DNA of 64,000 bases from CBDDCX01 sp965226925 (GCA_965226925.1 CBDDEN010000006.1:248001-312000); one strand, 5' to 3'. Shown: positions 16,981 to 27,101, counted from the first letter of the stretch. Made by a program: numbers and translations. Notes: generated from the letters alone by a model not told the origin.

Positions 16981-17220
16981 GGCGTGCTGCGGGTCGGGAG
17001 CGCGGGTGGCGGCCACGGCCACCGGCTCCCGTTCGGCCTGGCGCTCGCGGCTTCGGGCCAGCACGAAGTCGGAGATCTTCTGTGCGTCGGCCGCGGCGCG
17101 GCGGATCTCCCGGGGATCTTCTTCGAGCGCCGCGACCCACCCCTCGACGTAGGCAGCCCCCCGGCTCGGGTCATGGCCGACGCCCACGCCCTCGCCGGTC
17201 ATCATGGCGCTGGCGATGGC
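16981..17220 (-). pseudogene. ArdC-type antirestriction protein, C-terminal fragment
   Basis: About 80 codons closely match residues ~250-335 of the intact ArdC-like protein at 25161-26174 (SAMMTGEGVGVGHDPSRGAA, then EEDPREIRRAAADAQKISDF). The N-terminal ssDNA-binding part and metalloprotease motif are absent. Downstream, in another frame, is an unassigned natural-looking tail (FLRELRKRDDIVLLEAGGF) ending near 16835. Upstream, the frame joins the N-terminus of an IS110 transposase. This is a recombination scar between two mobile elements. Confidence 0.75.
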
Positions 17221-17319
17221 CATCCATTCACGTCCACGAAGGGCCACCTTGGGGGGGATCGAAGGGGGGCGGAGCCCTCGCCAAGCTCCCATGTTGCACA
17301 TTGGGTAAGCTGCGGTAGG

Positions 17320-17400
17320 CAACCGACCCTCCGCTCTCGGCCCGTCAACCTGAAAGTCGCGCTTTGCCAGCTCGATCCCGATGATGCTAACATCCTCCAT
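17320..17400 (-). mobile_element. IS110-family transposase N-terminal fragment
   Basis: The first ~27 codons from ATG 17400 (MEDVSIIGIELAKRDFQVDG) match the start of IS110-family DEDD transposases, with the first catalytic aspartate position read here as glutamate (GIEL where GIDL is usual). The frame then leaves the family. A C-terminal IS110 fragment lies at 20462-20812 in the opposite orientation. Confidence 0.65.
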
Positions 17401-17664
17401 TGGATGCCTCCTCCCTCAGATGGTCAGAAATACCATATTGGCACATTGCGATGCCGTCGGGAGGGGGCGTCCATTCCATCGGAGTAGGCACCGGCGAGTA
17501 GGCGGCGATCATCTTGATCGCCAGTCCGGACGGCCTCCTCGTGGGGCACCCTCTGCTTACGGACGATCTCAAGGATCGCGGCCTGTCGCCGGCGCTTGCC
17601 CCCGGAGGTCACCGGTTACCGTCTCCCGCGTGCTTCGGGCACAGCGCAGGCGGTCGTTCTCCCG

Positions 17665-20328
17665 TCAGAAGTCGTACCGCACCCGAAACAGGAGCAGCCT
17701 GCCGACTTCCGGAGCTCCCACGAACTCGCGGTGCAGATTGTTGAGGATGTTGTTCGCGGTGAGCGACACCTGGGTGCTCGGCTGGAAGGGCAGCCGATAG
17801 CCAAGGCCCGCGTCCACAATCGCGTAACCGTCCACATTGCCGATGTAGACGCCGGAATTCATGGGGAAGCCGTCGGTGACCCGGACCCGCCCCTGCACCG
17901 AAAAGCCGGAGGCCTGGTCGTCGAAGGTGAGCCCCAGGGACCCCTTGTGGCTCGGTGCGTTCAGCGCGATGTCGTTGGTGCTGGTGCAGTCGCCGTCCTC
18001 GTTGAAGTCGAAGCACTCGTCGCTCTGGTGGGAGTAGTTTGCGGTGATGCTCAAACGGTCGGAGGCCAGGATTTCGGCGGACAGATCGACGCCGAAGAAG
18101 TCGACTGCACCGAAGTTGCGGTAGGTGACGAGAAGGTCGCCGTTGTCCACCTGATCGGGCACCACGGTCCCCAGTGGAAGGGCGGCCGCCGTTCTCACGA
18201 TCGTGGCAACGTCCTGGGCCGACAACAGTCCCGCCTGGATGAGTGGCGCCAGGCGCCCGGTGACAAAGGCCTGAAGGCTCGCCGGGTCGAAGAACACGTT
18301 GGGAGTGATGACCCGAAGCGGACCGACGAAGTTCTCGACGCGTGAGTAGTAGGCGTCCGCGGCCAGCAGGACCCGGTCTCCGAACAGCCCCTTGTATCCC
18401 ACTTCGAAGGTGTTGTTGATGGTCGAGGTGAGGTCCGCGATGCCGTCGATGGCCGTTTCGCCGTCCGGGAAGGGATTGCCGCCGGTCGCGGCCGCGGCCT
18501 AGTCGAGGGTGCGGAAGACGGTCCCGATCGCCGGATCCCCGGGCAACGCACCCGGCATCTTCAGGAAGTCGACGACCAGGGCCAGCCCGGGGTCGAGGCT
18601 CGGGAGGAGCGCAAGGATGCCCTCCCACAGGACCAGCGCGTTCGCAGGGATCTGCCCTGGGGCGAAGGGCGAGCGCATGCAGTAACCCATGTGCCCCCCG
18701 GGGCACTGGGCCGAGAAGGTAAAGCCGCCGTCGGGTACGCCCAGGGCGCGAATGTTGTAGCTGAGGGGCAGCGGATCGAGTGGTATCTGCGCCGCCACGA
18801 TGTCCAGGAAGAGGTTGGTCGACGTCGGGGTGGCAAAGGCGCGGTTGAAGGTCAGGCGGAAGTTCTGGGTCTCGGTGGGCTTGAAGACGAACGCCGCCCG
18901 GGGCGAGATGTTCACGTCCGTGAGGCGGTCGTGGTCGTCGACGCGGATCGCCGCCACGAGGTCGACCTTGTCGCCGAGGGAGGTCTCGGAGTGAAGGTAC
19001 GTCCCTATCTCGGTGATGATGTCGTCGTCCTCGTTGCGCCCGAAGATCGTGCCCCCGCTGCGCGGCTCGGCCCTCTGCCAGTCGACGCCGTAGGTGAAAC
19101 TCTGCCAGGAGCCCAGGTCGAAACCGTACTGGAACTGCAAAGCCATCGTGCGCGACTGGTCGACGACGGGATCGTTGGTGCGGAGCAGGAAGGTCCCTTC
19201 GCCGGCATCGGTCTGGTTCAGGAATGCCTGAGCGAAGAGCCTGCCTTTGGAAAGCCGGACCTGCCCGTAGTTGTAGCCCCAACCATCCACCTGGCTGGCG
19301 CCGATGCCGGTCATCTCTACCCCGCTGCCGATCATGGACGTCCCGCCGTTAATGACCAGATCGCCGTCGTCGCCAAAACGGAAGTCCATGCGGGCGTCCG
19401 CGCTGTACCGCTCGACGGAGTAGTCCCTGCCTACGACTTCCAGGGGATCGACGTATTCCCAATCGTTACCCCGCGCGTACTGGCCGGAGAACTTGAGGCC
19501 GAAGCGGTCGGAAACCGAGTGAGCGCTTCGGAACTGACCGTGGAAGAACGAACGTTCTCCACCAGCCAGCGAGATCGAGGTGCCCGGCCTGTCGATCGGC
19601 GAGGGCGTGATCACGTGCATGACCCCGTTCGCCGCGTTGGGTCCATAGAGGGCCGCGCCCGGCCCCAGAGAGACTTCGATCCGGTCGATGTCGAGGTCGT
19701 TCGTCGGGAACATCGAGTACGCATTGAACCGCAGAGACGGGATGCGGGCGTACCGGTTGTCGATGATTGTGAGTAGCGCACCCGAGAAGACGTTGTTGAA
19801 ACCGCGCGCGACGAGGGTCCCCGAACCGATCCCCGTCTGGGCGGCATCGATGCCGGCTACGGTTCTCACGTGGTCGGCGACGGTGGTGGCTGCGGTTCTG
19901 GCGATTTCCGAGGAGGACACGGTCGCGATCGAGGCCGGGGCGTCCAGCGCCTTTTCCTGGCGCCGCGAGGCCGTAATCACGATGGGGTTGAGGACAAGGG
20001 CCTGCGAGCGCATGGTGATCATCACCTCCGTGCTCTCCCCGGCTCCTACGCTGACCCCGTCGACGCGCGTCGTCTCGTGACCAATGAATGTGACGACCAC
20101 CGAGTGGGTGCCGGGGGCCACCGCAAGCGTGAACCGGCCGGCGTCGTTCGTGCCCTGCGGCCCACCCTGTCCGAGCGCCTCGACGGCGGCACCCGAAAGG
20201 GGTTCTCCCGTCTCGGCATCGGTCACCTGACCGGTGATGGTGCCCTGCTGCGCCTGGACCGGAGCGGCCCACACGGTGGCCGCCACTGCGAGTCCCAAGA
20301 GTCCGGACAACCTTGCTCTCGAATCCAT
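17665..20328 (-). pseudogene. TonB-dependent receptor with in-frame amber stop
   Basis: One minus-strand frame of 887 codons is broken only by TAG at 18499-18501. From ATG 20328 it has a signal peptide (GLAVAATVWAAPVQAQ), a carboxypeptidase-regulatory-like domain (ITGQVTDAETGEPLSGAAVE), a plug domain (IVITASRRQEKALDAPASI, then DLDIDRIEVSLGPGAALYGP) and a C-terminal beta-barrel ending in the terminal strand VGRLLLFRVRYDF. Such receptors import siderophores, cobalamin or glycans across the outer membrane with TonB energy. The stop removes the last ~280 residues of the barrel, which should prevent insertion in the membrane. No substrate is evident; no partner SusD-like or TonB gene is adjacent. 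It lies between IS110 fragments. Confidence 0.88.
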
Positions 20329-20461
20329 GAAACCCCATCCCCGCCTTGGGAATGAACTTCCCGTCGTAGACCACTTCCGCCGGTTGCGGTGCCAACTGCC
20401 CCAATATTGGGGCTTGCCGCAGCGGAAAGGTAACCTCGGACCGGGGGGGGGTGGCAGGAGC

Positions 20462-20812
20462 AAGGCAAGTTCACCGGGCAAGCTGATGACCTACGTCGGG
20501 CTGGTGCCAAGCGAGGAGTCGAGCGGGGGCATGAGGCGGCAGGGCTCGATCACGAAGGTGGGTTACAGCCGGGTCCGGCATGTGGTGCCGCAGTCGCCTG
20601 GAGCTACCGCTTCCCGCATCGGCAACGGGCCGGTGCTGGAGCGTCGCCAGGAGGGCCAGCCGCCGGATACCGTCGTCCAGAGCTGGAAGGCGCAGCACGG
20701 GCTCCACCAGATGTTCAAGCGGCTGGCGTTGAGAAAGAACAGCCAGATCGGGGCCGTGACGATGGCGCGGGAACCGGTCGGATTCGCCTGGGCGCCGCCT
20801 GAGCAAGCATAG
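20462..20812 (+). mobile_element. IS110-family transposase C-terminal fragment
   Basis: About 115 codons resemble the Transposase_20 C-terminal region of IS110-family enzymes (LMTYVGLVPSEESSGGMRRQ, then GSITKVGYSRVRH and QSWKAQHGLHQMFKRLA). Several normally conserved positions are changed, so it is degenerate. No start, N-terminal DEDD domain or element ends were found on this side. Confidence 0.7.
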
Positions 20813-20872
20813 ACCCTACCGCTTCCGCCGACTTGCGGACTAGCGGTACATCCGTTCTACGAGCCAGCACGG

Positions 20873-21126
20873 TCAATGCCGCTTCTCCTCGAAGCATTCG
20901 CGGCAGAGAAGGTGCTTGTTGCCGACCTCGTCGGCCCCGCCCTTGTGCAGCGGCTTGATATACTCGACCACCCATCCATCCAGAACTCGAACGTCCTGCT
21001 GCACCTGCCCGCCAGGAAGGGCGGATGCGGCGTGTGGCAGATACCGGGCCGGGTCCACTGACATCGTCCCGCCGCCCGGTCGAACACCTCGCGGCGGTCG
21101 CTGAGCTCCCTCGGAAATGTCCCCAT
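20873..21126 (-). pseudogene. HNH endonuclease-like gene, frameshifted
   Basis: The first ~23 codons from GTG 21126 (SDRREVFDRAAGRCQ) look like the start of a small HNH nuclease. The conserved core continues in a different frame: VEYIKPLHKGGADEVGNKHL, then LCRECFEEKRH, which fits the HNH pattern of a metal-binding GG..N...LC..C..K. The first conserved histidine reads as tyrosine (YIKPL). A single-base indel near 21,060 would join the two. Probably inactive. Confidence 0.5.
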
Positions 21127-21142
21127 CGCCTGCTCCCCTCAC

Positions 21143-21923
21143 CGACTATCGGGACGGAACAGAGTGCGGGATGGCACGCGGCCACGCAAGGCCGTGGGAG
21201 TGCTAAGGGTACCGGACCGGTTTTCACCCGTTCGCATGGGAGAGCCAGCCCACGCAGTGTTGAACACTGCGGTCTGGCAAGGGGAGCGGCGCCCCCCTTC
21301 GAACCCCCAGCTTCCCGCGCCGCTGGACCCCACGACCGAACCCGTCGTCGGCGCGCTCGTAGCGAAGCGGCACCACCCCCCGCCCCACTCTCGGCGCGAT
21401 GCGGACGCACCATGCCGCCGGGTTGGGGGACATGGTGTCGGTCGCAGGCGGCGTCGGATCCCGAGTTGCCGCGTCGAGGCGGAAGCCGTGCGACAGCCCG
21501 TGGACTTCCGCCGGGAGCGCGGACCTGTCGGGGGTCGAGGGGGCGGAGCCCCTCGTCAGCCCCTGCCGGGGACCCGCGAAGCGTGGCCCCAAAGGGTAGG
21601 CTGGCTCTCCGGCCGTAGGCACTGCGAGCGCGGCGCATCAACGGACGGGTCCGGTCTCCGGTACCTGGCGGTCGCCAGCCAAATAGCTTGCCCGGTCGTC
21701 CATGAGTCGGCGCCGGGTCTGGCGTTTTCAGCTTGCTCCGCTTGAATGCATCATCCAGACGCCCTCCGCCGGACCGACCGCGACCGCAAGGCCACGGTAC
21801 TTCGCCCCACGGAGCTGCCTGCAGCACCAAGTCCTCCTAAGGCAGGTTGGCTCCGCCCGGCGTGAGCGAACGCAGCGCGGGGTGCCCTCATGTAGCTGGT
21901 AAAGAGACGGCCGCTTGGACTTC
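21143..21923. other. gene-poor stretch
   Basis: Long frames on both strands are Arg/Gly/Pro-rich with no domain pattern, so I call no gene. Two structures are visible: a near-perfect palindrome CGCAGTGTTGAACACTGCG near 21,257, and a GC-rich hairpin GGGGCGGAGCCCC near 21,540. A similar GGGCGGAGCCC motif occurs near 17,270 beside the ArdC fragment, which suggests shared mobile-element flank sequence. Confidence 0.4.
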
Positions 21924-22415
21924 TCAGGGATCGCAGCCTCCGGCAAACCAAGTGGCGTCCACTATCCAAGGAGCTGCGAGTGCCGCATTCAGCTTAAGCG
22001 CGAGCCCACAGATCCGCCTTGCGTTGTCTACGTAGTTCTGGAGCGAGGACAGTTCTGTCCTGTCATTCTTTTTCGGGGCTTCCAAGGATGCGCGACCGTC
22101 ACTAGAGCCGGAAAGCGCGTAACTGTGAGCCCCCCGGTTGCGCTCTCCGAGGCACGCCAAGCCGTGGCGACGAATCTCGGCCACCAGTTCGTGGCGTGGA
22201 TGATCGGTTGGCACGTTCCCTAGGAATCGCAGCTTCTTGCTGAGGCTCCAAGAGCATATCTCGCGGCGCACGGATTCGTCGGTAACGTCGAACATGAAGG
22301 TCAGAGAGTTTCCGATGAAGAAGTCCGCAGCACTCCACTGCAAGACGATCTCGCCCATCTTCTTGAGGTCATTCTCGCTGATGCCGTGGGACCATCCGAA
22401 GCCATCGTCGCTCAT
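21924..22415 (-). CDS. hypothetical protein with HEPN-like R-x4-H motif
   Basis: The 163-residue product starts at ATG 22415 with GAGGAG 5 nt upstream, a convincing gene start. It is mostly helical, with no signal peptide. It contains LSKKLRFLGNVPTDHPRHEL and then GERNRGAHSYAL, where RNRGAH fits the R-x4-6-H signature of HEPN-domain RNases found in many abortive-infection and toxin proteins. This is a motif-level observation; I do not recognise the whole family. No partner antitoxin or nucleotidyltransferase gene is adjacent. It lies just outside the truncated left end of the conjugative remnant. Confidence 0.6.
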   Translation of the reverse strand: MSDDGFGWSHGISENDLKKMGEIVLQWSAADFFIGNSLTFMFDVTDESVRREICSWSLSKKLRFLGNVPTDHPRHELVAEIRRHGLACLGERNRGAHSYALSGSSDGRASLEAPKKNDRTELSSLQNYVDNARRICGLALKLNAALAAPWIVDATWFAGGCDP

Positions 22416-22658
22416 ACCTACTCCTCAGATCGCCGAGCAGGTAACGCCCCGCCATGCGGTGGTGTAGAAGTGGCGTGACCCATCCCCGTCCCCAAGCTGC
22501 TGGCAACAAGCGGGGCCAAGACTCCTATGGCTCCATGGCTCCGCTATGCTGGATCGCAATGGACGCTGCTGGCGATCGCTGGATGCGGGTACGATTGTGG
22601 GGCAACTCTGGGGGCATTATCAGATGCCTCCAAGCCAATTAGTCAATGTGCACAATGA

Positions 22659-23963
22659 CTTACGAGCCTTTTAGATAGGTTGTACCGGCTCTTGCCGGGG
22701 GGCTGGGTCACGCTGCAGGACATCTACCGCTGCACGGTGGATGCGGAACTGTTCGGCCGGAAGATCGGCGAGGCCCGCGAGCTGGCCGACCGGCTCTGCC
22801 CGGTGCGGGCCGTCATCGCGACCCAGGATCTCGCCGCTCACAAGGAACCCCTCGGGGAATGGGGCTGGGAGCCGGTGCCCGGCTCGGACAAGGCGGCTTG
22901 CCAGCTCGACCCCGCACTCCGGGACCGGCTCAAGGAACTCAAGGTCGCATACGAGACGGAGGAGAGCGGGGGCGGAGCGGGCAGCGAGTTCCGTGAGCAG
23001 GTCGAGGCGATCGAGCGGTGGTATCTGCATGACTGGACGGCGCTCGACGCCAAGCTCCGCACGTCGATCGTCGAGGGCATCAGCGTGTTCCTCTCGCTCT
23101 TCGACCAGCCGCAGGTCGCCGGCGTGTTCTGCCCGCCGCCACCAGATCCGGATGCGCCCACACATATATATAAGGACACACCGGACGAGGATGCGGCGGC
23201 CGTCCGGCCCGTGCCGGGCCTCCGGCGCCGGCTGCCGCCGCTCAGCGAGCTGATCGAGGGCGGCAAGGTCCTCGCGCTCAACATGCCCGCGGGCGCGAAC
23301 CCCGCGCTCGCCCGCGCCATCGGCGTCCTGCTCAAGAACGCCTGGATGCAAGCGCTGCTGCGGCGGCCCGCCAAGGCCGCCCGCCGGCCCGGACGCTACC
23401 TCCGGCCCGCCGTGTTCATCTGCGACGAGTACCAGGCGTTCGCGACCGTCGGCCAGGACGATTCCTCGGGCGACGAGAAGGCGTTCGCGCTCACCCGGCA
23501 GTGCCGCTGCGTCCCGATCGTCGCCACGCAGTCGATCTCCTCGCTCCGCTCCGTGCTCCCCGGGGGCGAGGCCTGGCGCACGCTCCTCCAGACGCTCCGC
23601 ACCCGGATCTTCCTGTCGCTGTCCGACGAGTCCTCGGCGCGGATCGCGTCCGAGATGTGCGGGAGCGTCATGAAGACGCAGCCCTCCTACACGTTCACCG
23701 AGACCACGGGCAGGCCCGAGTTCTCGCTCTTGTCCGGGCGAGCCGGAGGGGGCCGCGGCACGATCGGCGCGAGCAAGTCGTTCCGGCAGCAGAGGGAGCC
23801 CGTGTTCACGCCGCGCGAGTTCGCGCTGTTGGCCAACTACCAGGCGATCTGTCTGCCCTACGACGGCACGAAGTCGCTCCCTGCCCGGCGCGTCTACCTG
23901 AAACCCCACTACCTGCCGAGGGACGTGGGCTACTGGCGGCTCCGCGAGGAGGGGCGGATATGA
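22659..23963 (+). pseudogene. VirD4/TraG-type coupling protein, C-terminal part
   Basis: The frame opens after TGA 22656-22658 with no proper start (TTG 22680 is the first candidate) and encodes ~430 residues. It contains the Walker B-like box FICDEYQAFATVG, a conserved CRCVPIVATQSISSL segment and the C-terminal TraG-like region. The N-terminal membrane helices and Walker A motif are missing, so the ATPase cannot work. Intact coupling proteins link the relaxosome to the type IV secretion channel. The stop overlaps the VirB11 start (ATGA), showing an operon. The 5' break marks the left boundary of the conjugative remnant. Confidence 0.75.
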
Positions 23964-24967
23964 AGCGCGCGAGCGGGATCGGGCACCTGAAGCCGTTCCT
24001 TCCGGGCCTGGAGACGCTCCTCGAGGACCCGGAGGTCTCCGAGATCATGATCAACGGACCCGGCAACGTCTGGATCGAGCGAGGCGGCCGACTCGAGCCC
24101 CACGAGGCACCGGGACTCACCGCCGCCTGGCTCCACCGCGCCGCGATCCACATCGCCCGGCCGCTCGGGCTCGATCCCGCCGCCAGACCCATCCTCGATG
24201 CCCGTCTCGAGGACGGCTCCAGGGTCGCCATCTGCACGCCACCCGCGAGTCCCGAGGTCGCCATCACCATGCGCCGGTTCGGGGGCCGCGCGTTCTCGGC
24301 CGACGACCTGGTGCGCATGGGCTCGCTGCCGGAGACGGTCCTCGGGGCCGCCCGGTCGGCCCTCTTGGCCCGCAGGAACATCCTGGTCTCCGGAGGCACG
24401 GGCTCGGGCAAGACGACGCTCCTCAACGCGCTGATCGAGTTGCTGCCCGAAGACGAGCGGATCGTCGCCATCGAGGACACGCTCGAACTCAGGATCGAGC
24501 GCGCCAACTGCCTCCGCTTCGAGGCCGGGGCTGTCGGCACCGAGACCCCCGTCTCGATCCGCGACCTGGTGCGGCACGCGCTCCGCCACCGGCCCGACCA
24601 CATCGTCGTCGGCGAGGTCAGGGGCGGCGAGGCCGCCGATCTGCTCCAGGCGCTCAACACCGGCCACGGCGGGTCGCTGACCACCATCCACGCGAACAAC
24701 GCCCGCTCCGCGCTCTCGCGCCTGGCGAGCTGCGCCATGCAGGCCGAAGGCGCGCTTCCCTGGGAGGTCACCTGCCGGGGCGTCGTGGACGGGATCGCAC
24801 TTGTGCTGCACACGGCCCGGCAACGGGGCAGGCGGTTCGTCGAGGAGGCGCTCGAAGTGCGCGGCTACGACGCGGCCAAGGGCCGCTGGATCGCCGAACC
24901 GATCTGGAGCGGGGCCGACGAAGCCCCGCAAGAACAGCACCCACACACCAAGGAGGTGAACCCATGA
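23960..24967 (+). CDS. VirB11-type secretion ATPase
   Basis: The 335-residue product is complete for the VirB11/CpaF family. An N-terminal domain (LLEDPEVSEIMINGPGNVWI) is followed by Walker A SGGTGSGKTTLLNAL, the Asp box IVAIEDTLEL, the catalytic HIVVGEVRGGEAADLLQAL segment and the His box GHGGSLTTIHANNARSAL. The hexamer drives type IV secretion or pilus assembly at the inner membrane. No other virB genes (VirB4, 8, 9, 10) are in the window, so it lacks its machine here. It is translationally coupled upstream and overlaps the next start at CCATGA. Confidence 0.92.
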   Translation: MKRASGIGHLKPFLPGLETLLEDPEVSEIMINGPGNVWIERGGRLEPHEAPGLTAAWLHRAAIHIARPLGLDPAARPILDARLEDGSRVAICTPPASPEVAITMRRFGGRAFSADDLVRMGSLPETVLGAARSALLARRNILVSGGTGSGKTTLLNALIELLPEDERIVAIEDTLELRIERANCLRFEAGAVGTETPVSIRDLVRHALRHRPDHIVVGEVRGGEAADLLQALNTGHGGSLTTIHANNARSALSRLASCAMQAEGALPWEVTCRGVVDGIALVLHTARQRGRRFVEEALEVRGYDAAKGRWIAEPIWSGADEAPQEQHPHTKEVNP

Positions 24968-25164
24968 AAGGCGACGAGAACATCGTTCGCGTCCGGACGC
25001 TCGATGACTTCGACCGCGAGCTCGCGCGCGACGGAGGCGAGACGCTCGAGGTGCCGGCCTCGCTGGCCGAAGAGTACGGCCTCTTCTCCGAGGACGTGGG
25101 CAGCGAGGACGAGATCCGCGACGCCGCAGAGGATCCGCACGGCCCCGAGGAGGAAGACCGATGA
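24964..25164 (+). CDS. small acidic protein of the conjugative remnant
   Basis: The 66-residue product (from ATG 24964, with GGAGG about 8 nt upstream) is strongly acidic, with segments TLDDFDRELARDGG and SLAEEYGLFSEDVG. Start and stop both overlap neighbours by four bases (VirB11 and ArdC), so it is clearly part of the operon. I recognise no domain. Size and charge would fit a small regulator or DNA-mimic, but that is speculation. Confidence 0.6.
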   Translation: MKGDENIVRVRTLDDFDRELARDGGETLEVPASLAEEYGLFSEDVGSEDEIRDAAEDPHGPEEEDR

Positions 25165-26174
25165 AACACGACGAATACCACCGCCAGTTCGCCGACGCCA
25201 TCATCGAGCAGATCCGCCAAGGCACCGCGCCCTGGCAGAAGCCCTGGGGGCCGGGCGAGCGCGTGCTCCCCGCGAACGTCGATACCGGACGCTCCTACAG
25301 GGGCGGGAACAGCCTGCATCTCGCCGCCGTGGCCCAGGAGCGCGGCTACGGCGACGTGCGCTGGGGCACCTACCGCCAGATCCAAGCCCGGGACGGACAG
25401 GTCCGCAAGGGCGAGCAGGGCACTCGCATCCTCTCGTTCCAGGACCACCGGAAGATCGCCGTCAACGACGAGCGCGGTCGGCCTAAGAGGGACAACGAGG
25501 GCAAGCGCGTCTACCGCCACGAGCGCCTCCAGGCGCCCGTCGTCCGGCAGTACACCGTGTTCAACGCCGAGCAGGCCGACGGGCTTCCGGCCCGGCCCAC
25601 ACCCACGGCCGAGCCGCTCTGGAAGGTGCACCAGCAGGCCGAACGCGTCCTCGAGGACAGCGGGGTTCCCGTCCGTCACGTGGCGGGCGACCTGGCGTTC
25701 TACAACCTGAACCGCGACGAGATCGTGCTGCCCGAGCGCGGACAGTTCCCCTCCGCGAACCACTACTACCAGACGGCGCTACACGAGCTGGGGCACAGCA
25801 CCGGCCACCCGGAGCGCATGAACCGCGAGACGCTCACCCAAGGGATCTCTGAAGGGTTCGGGTCGCCGGCCTATGCGAAGGAGGAGCTCCGCGCGGAGAT
25901 CAGTGCCATGATGACGGGCGAACGCGTGGGCGTCGGCCATGACCCGAGCCGGGGCGCCGCCTACGTCAAGGGCTGGATCGCCGCACTCGAGGAGGACCCC
26001 CGCGAGATCCGCCGCGCCGCCGCCGACGCGCAGAAGATCTCCGACTTCGTGCTGGTACGGAGCCGCGAGCGCGAGGCCGCGCGGGAACCCGCGGCCGTGG
26101 CCGCGACCCGCGCGCCCGCGCCGGGGCAGATCGTCCATCCCGTGCCGCCGCGGACCTTCGGGCCGCGCCGCTGA
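25161..26174 (+). CDS. ardC: ArdC-like antirestriction protein
   Basis: The 337-residue product has the ArdC layout: an N-terminal ssDNA-binding domain (IIEQIRQGTAPWQKPW, then GRSYRGGNSLHLA) and a C-terminal zincin-like metallopeptidase domain with HELGHSTGHPERMNR (zinc ligands in HExxH) and KEELRAEISAMM. ArdC proteins coat incoming single-stranded DNA during conjugation and protect it from host restriction. The length is normal. A second, partial copy lies at 16981-17220. ATG 25161 overlaps the upstream stop. It is the best-preserved cargo of this element. Confidence 0.9.
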   Translation: MKHDEYHRQFADAIIEQIRQGTAPWQKPWGPGERVLPANVDTGRSYRGGNSLHLAAVAQERGYGDVRWGTYRQIQARDGQVRKGEQGTRILSFQDHRKIAVNDERGRPKRDNEGKRVYRHERLQAPVVRQYTVFNAEQADGLPARPTPTAEPLWKVHQQAERVLEDSGVPVRHVAGDLAFYNLNRDEIVLPERGQFPSANHYYQTALHELGHSTGHPERMNRETLTQGISEGFGSPAYAKEELRAEISAMMTGERVGVGHDPSRGAAYVKGWIAALEEDPREIRRAAADAQKISDFVLVRSREREAAREPAAVAATRAPAPGQIVHPVPPRTFGPRR

Positions 26175-26195
26175 CGGTCGGTGAGGAGCCAGGAG

Positions 26196-27083
26196 ATGTT
26201 CGACCGCACAGTCGAACCGGACCCGCGGACCGCCGCGCCACAAAGCCGCAATCGCTACCGCATGCGGGACGGCCATCGCCGAGAATACGCCGCGAGCCGG
26301 GACCGCGGGTCCACCTCCTTCCCCGAACGGTGCGCGCGCGGGCTCGCCGACATCGGCGTCTACGGCGCCGTCTCGTACCGCGACCTCGCCGAGGCCCGCT
26401 TCGGGGGCCATCCCTACACCACCCGGCGGGCCGTGAACGCCTGGGTACGCGACGGGCTCGTCACCGAGACCACGGCCACCGGACCCGGGGGCAACCCGTT
26501 CAAGGTCCTGACGCTCACCCGCAGCGGCGTGGCCGAGGCCCGGAAGCGGGCCGCCGAACGGGGAATGGATCCCGGACAGGAAATCCGGTTCGCACGCACC
26601 CGGCCTGCGCAAGCCGCGCACGACACCGCCGTCTACCGCGCCTGCATGAAGGAGAAACAGCGCCTGCTCGACCGGGGCGCAGCAGTGCGGCGCATCCGGC
26701 TCGACACCGAACTCAAGAGCGCCGTCGCGCGCGGGAGCGAGGCGGCGCGGCTGAAGGACGGCAAGCGGGCCGCCGATGCCGAACGGCACCGCACTGCCGG
26801 CGAACTCGGACTCCCCCTCGACGACGAAGGGCACGTGCTCTATCCGGACGCCCAGATCGAGTACACCGACTCTGAGGGGCGAACTGGACGCGTCAACATC
26901 GAGGTCACGTCCGGCAACTACCGCGAAGGGGCCATCAAGGCGAAAGCGGCGGCCGGGTTCGCGCTCCACGCCAACGGACCGGCAGCGGCGCGGCTGCTGC
27001 GCACGCTCAGCCTGGGCGGCGGCGACGACCGCTCCTCGCTGCGGGGACCCGCCGACCGCGATCCGGCCACAGTCGAACTCTGA
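26196..27083 (+). CDS. winged-helix / nuclease-like protein (replication-relaxation type)
   Basis: From ATG 26196, with GAGGAG 7 nt upstream, the product is 295 residues. Residues ~45-110 look like a winged helix (VSYRDLAEARFGGHPYTTRR, then GNPFKVLTLTRSGVAEARK). The C-terminal half (ALSGRPD-equivalent strand DAQIEYTDSEG, then INIEVTSGNYR read as VNIEVTSGNYR) resembles the acidic D...E.T core of nuclease-fold domains in replication-relaxation-like proteins of mobile elements. It follows ArdC in the operon. A role in plasmid mobilisation or replication is inferred; a true relaxase with a His-triad motif was not found. Confidence 0.55.
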   Translation: MFDRTVEPDPRTAAPQSRNRYRMRDGHRREYAASRDRGSTSFPERCARGLADIGVYGAVSYRDLAEARFGGHPYTTRRAVNAWVRDGLVTETTATGPGGNPFKVLTLTRSGVAEARKRAAERGMDPGQEIRFARTRPAQAAHDTAVYRACMKEKQRLLDRGAAVRRIRLDTELKSAVARGSEAARLKDGKRAADAERHRTAGELGLPLDDEGHVLYPDAQIEYTDSEGRTGRVNIEVTSGNYREGAIKAKAAAGFALHANGPAAARLLRTLSLGGGDDRSSLRGPADRDPATVEL

Positions 27084-27101
27084 CTACGGGAGAGGCCCGC
27101 C

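Noticed and set aside
17424..17612. ArgR-like N-terminus (RRRQAAILEIVRKQRVPHEE).
   Set aside because: The match covers only about 20 residues, the rest diverges and no full domain follows; not enough to call a gene.
7313..18501. Amber codon reassignment or suppression, suggested by two otherwise intact genes with a single in-frame TAG.
   Set aside because: TAG is used as an ordinary terminator by many genes here (for example at 32638, 33605, 40786, 43899, 56896), and no suppressor tRNA with a CTA anticodon is visible.
20715..21830. A 371-codon minus-strand frame.
   Set aside because: Composition is Arg/Gly/Pro-rich throughout with no recognisable motif, as expected for chance open frames in high-GC DNA, and it overlaps IS110 and HNH text in other frames.
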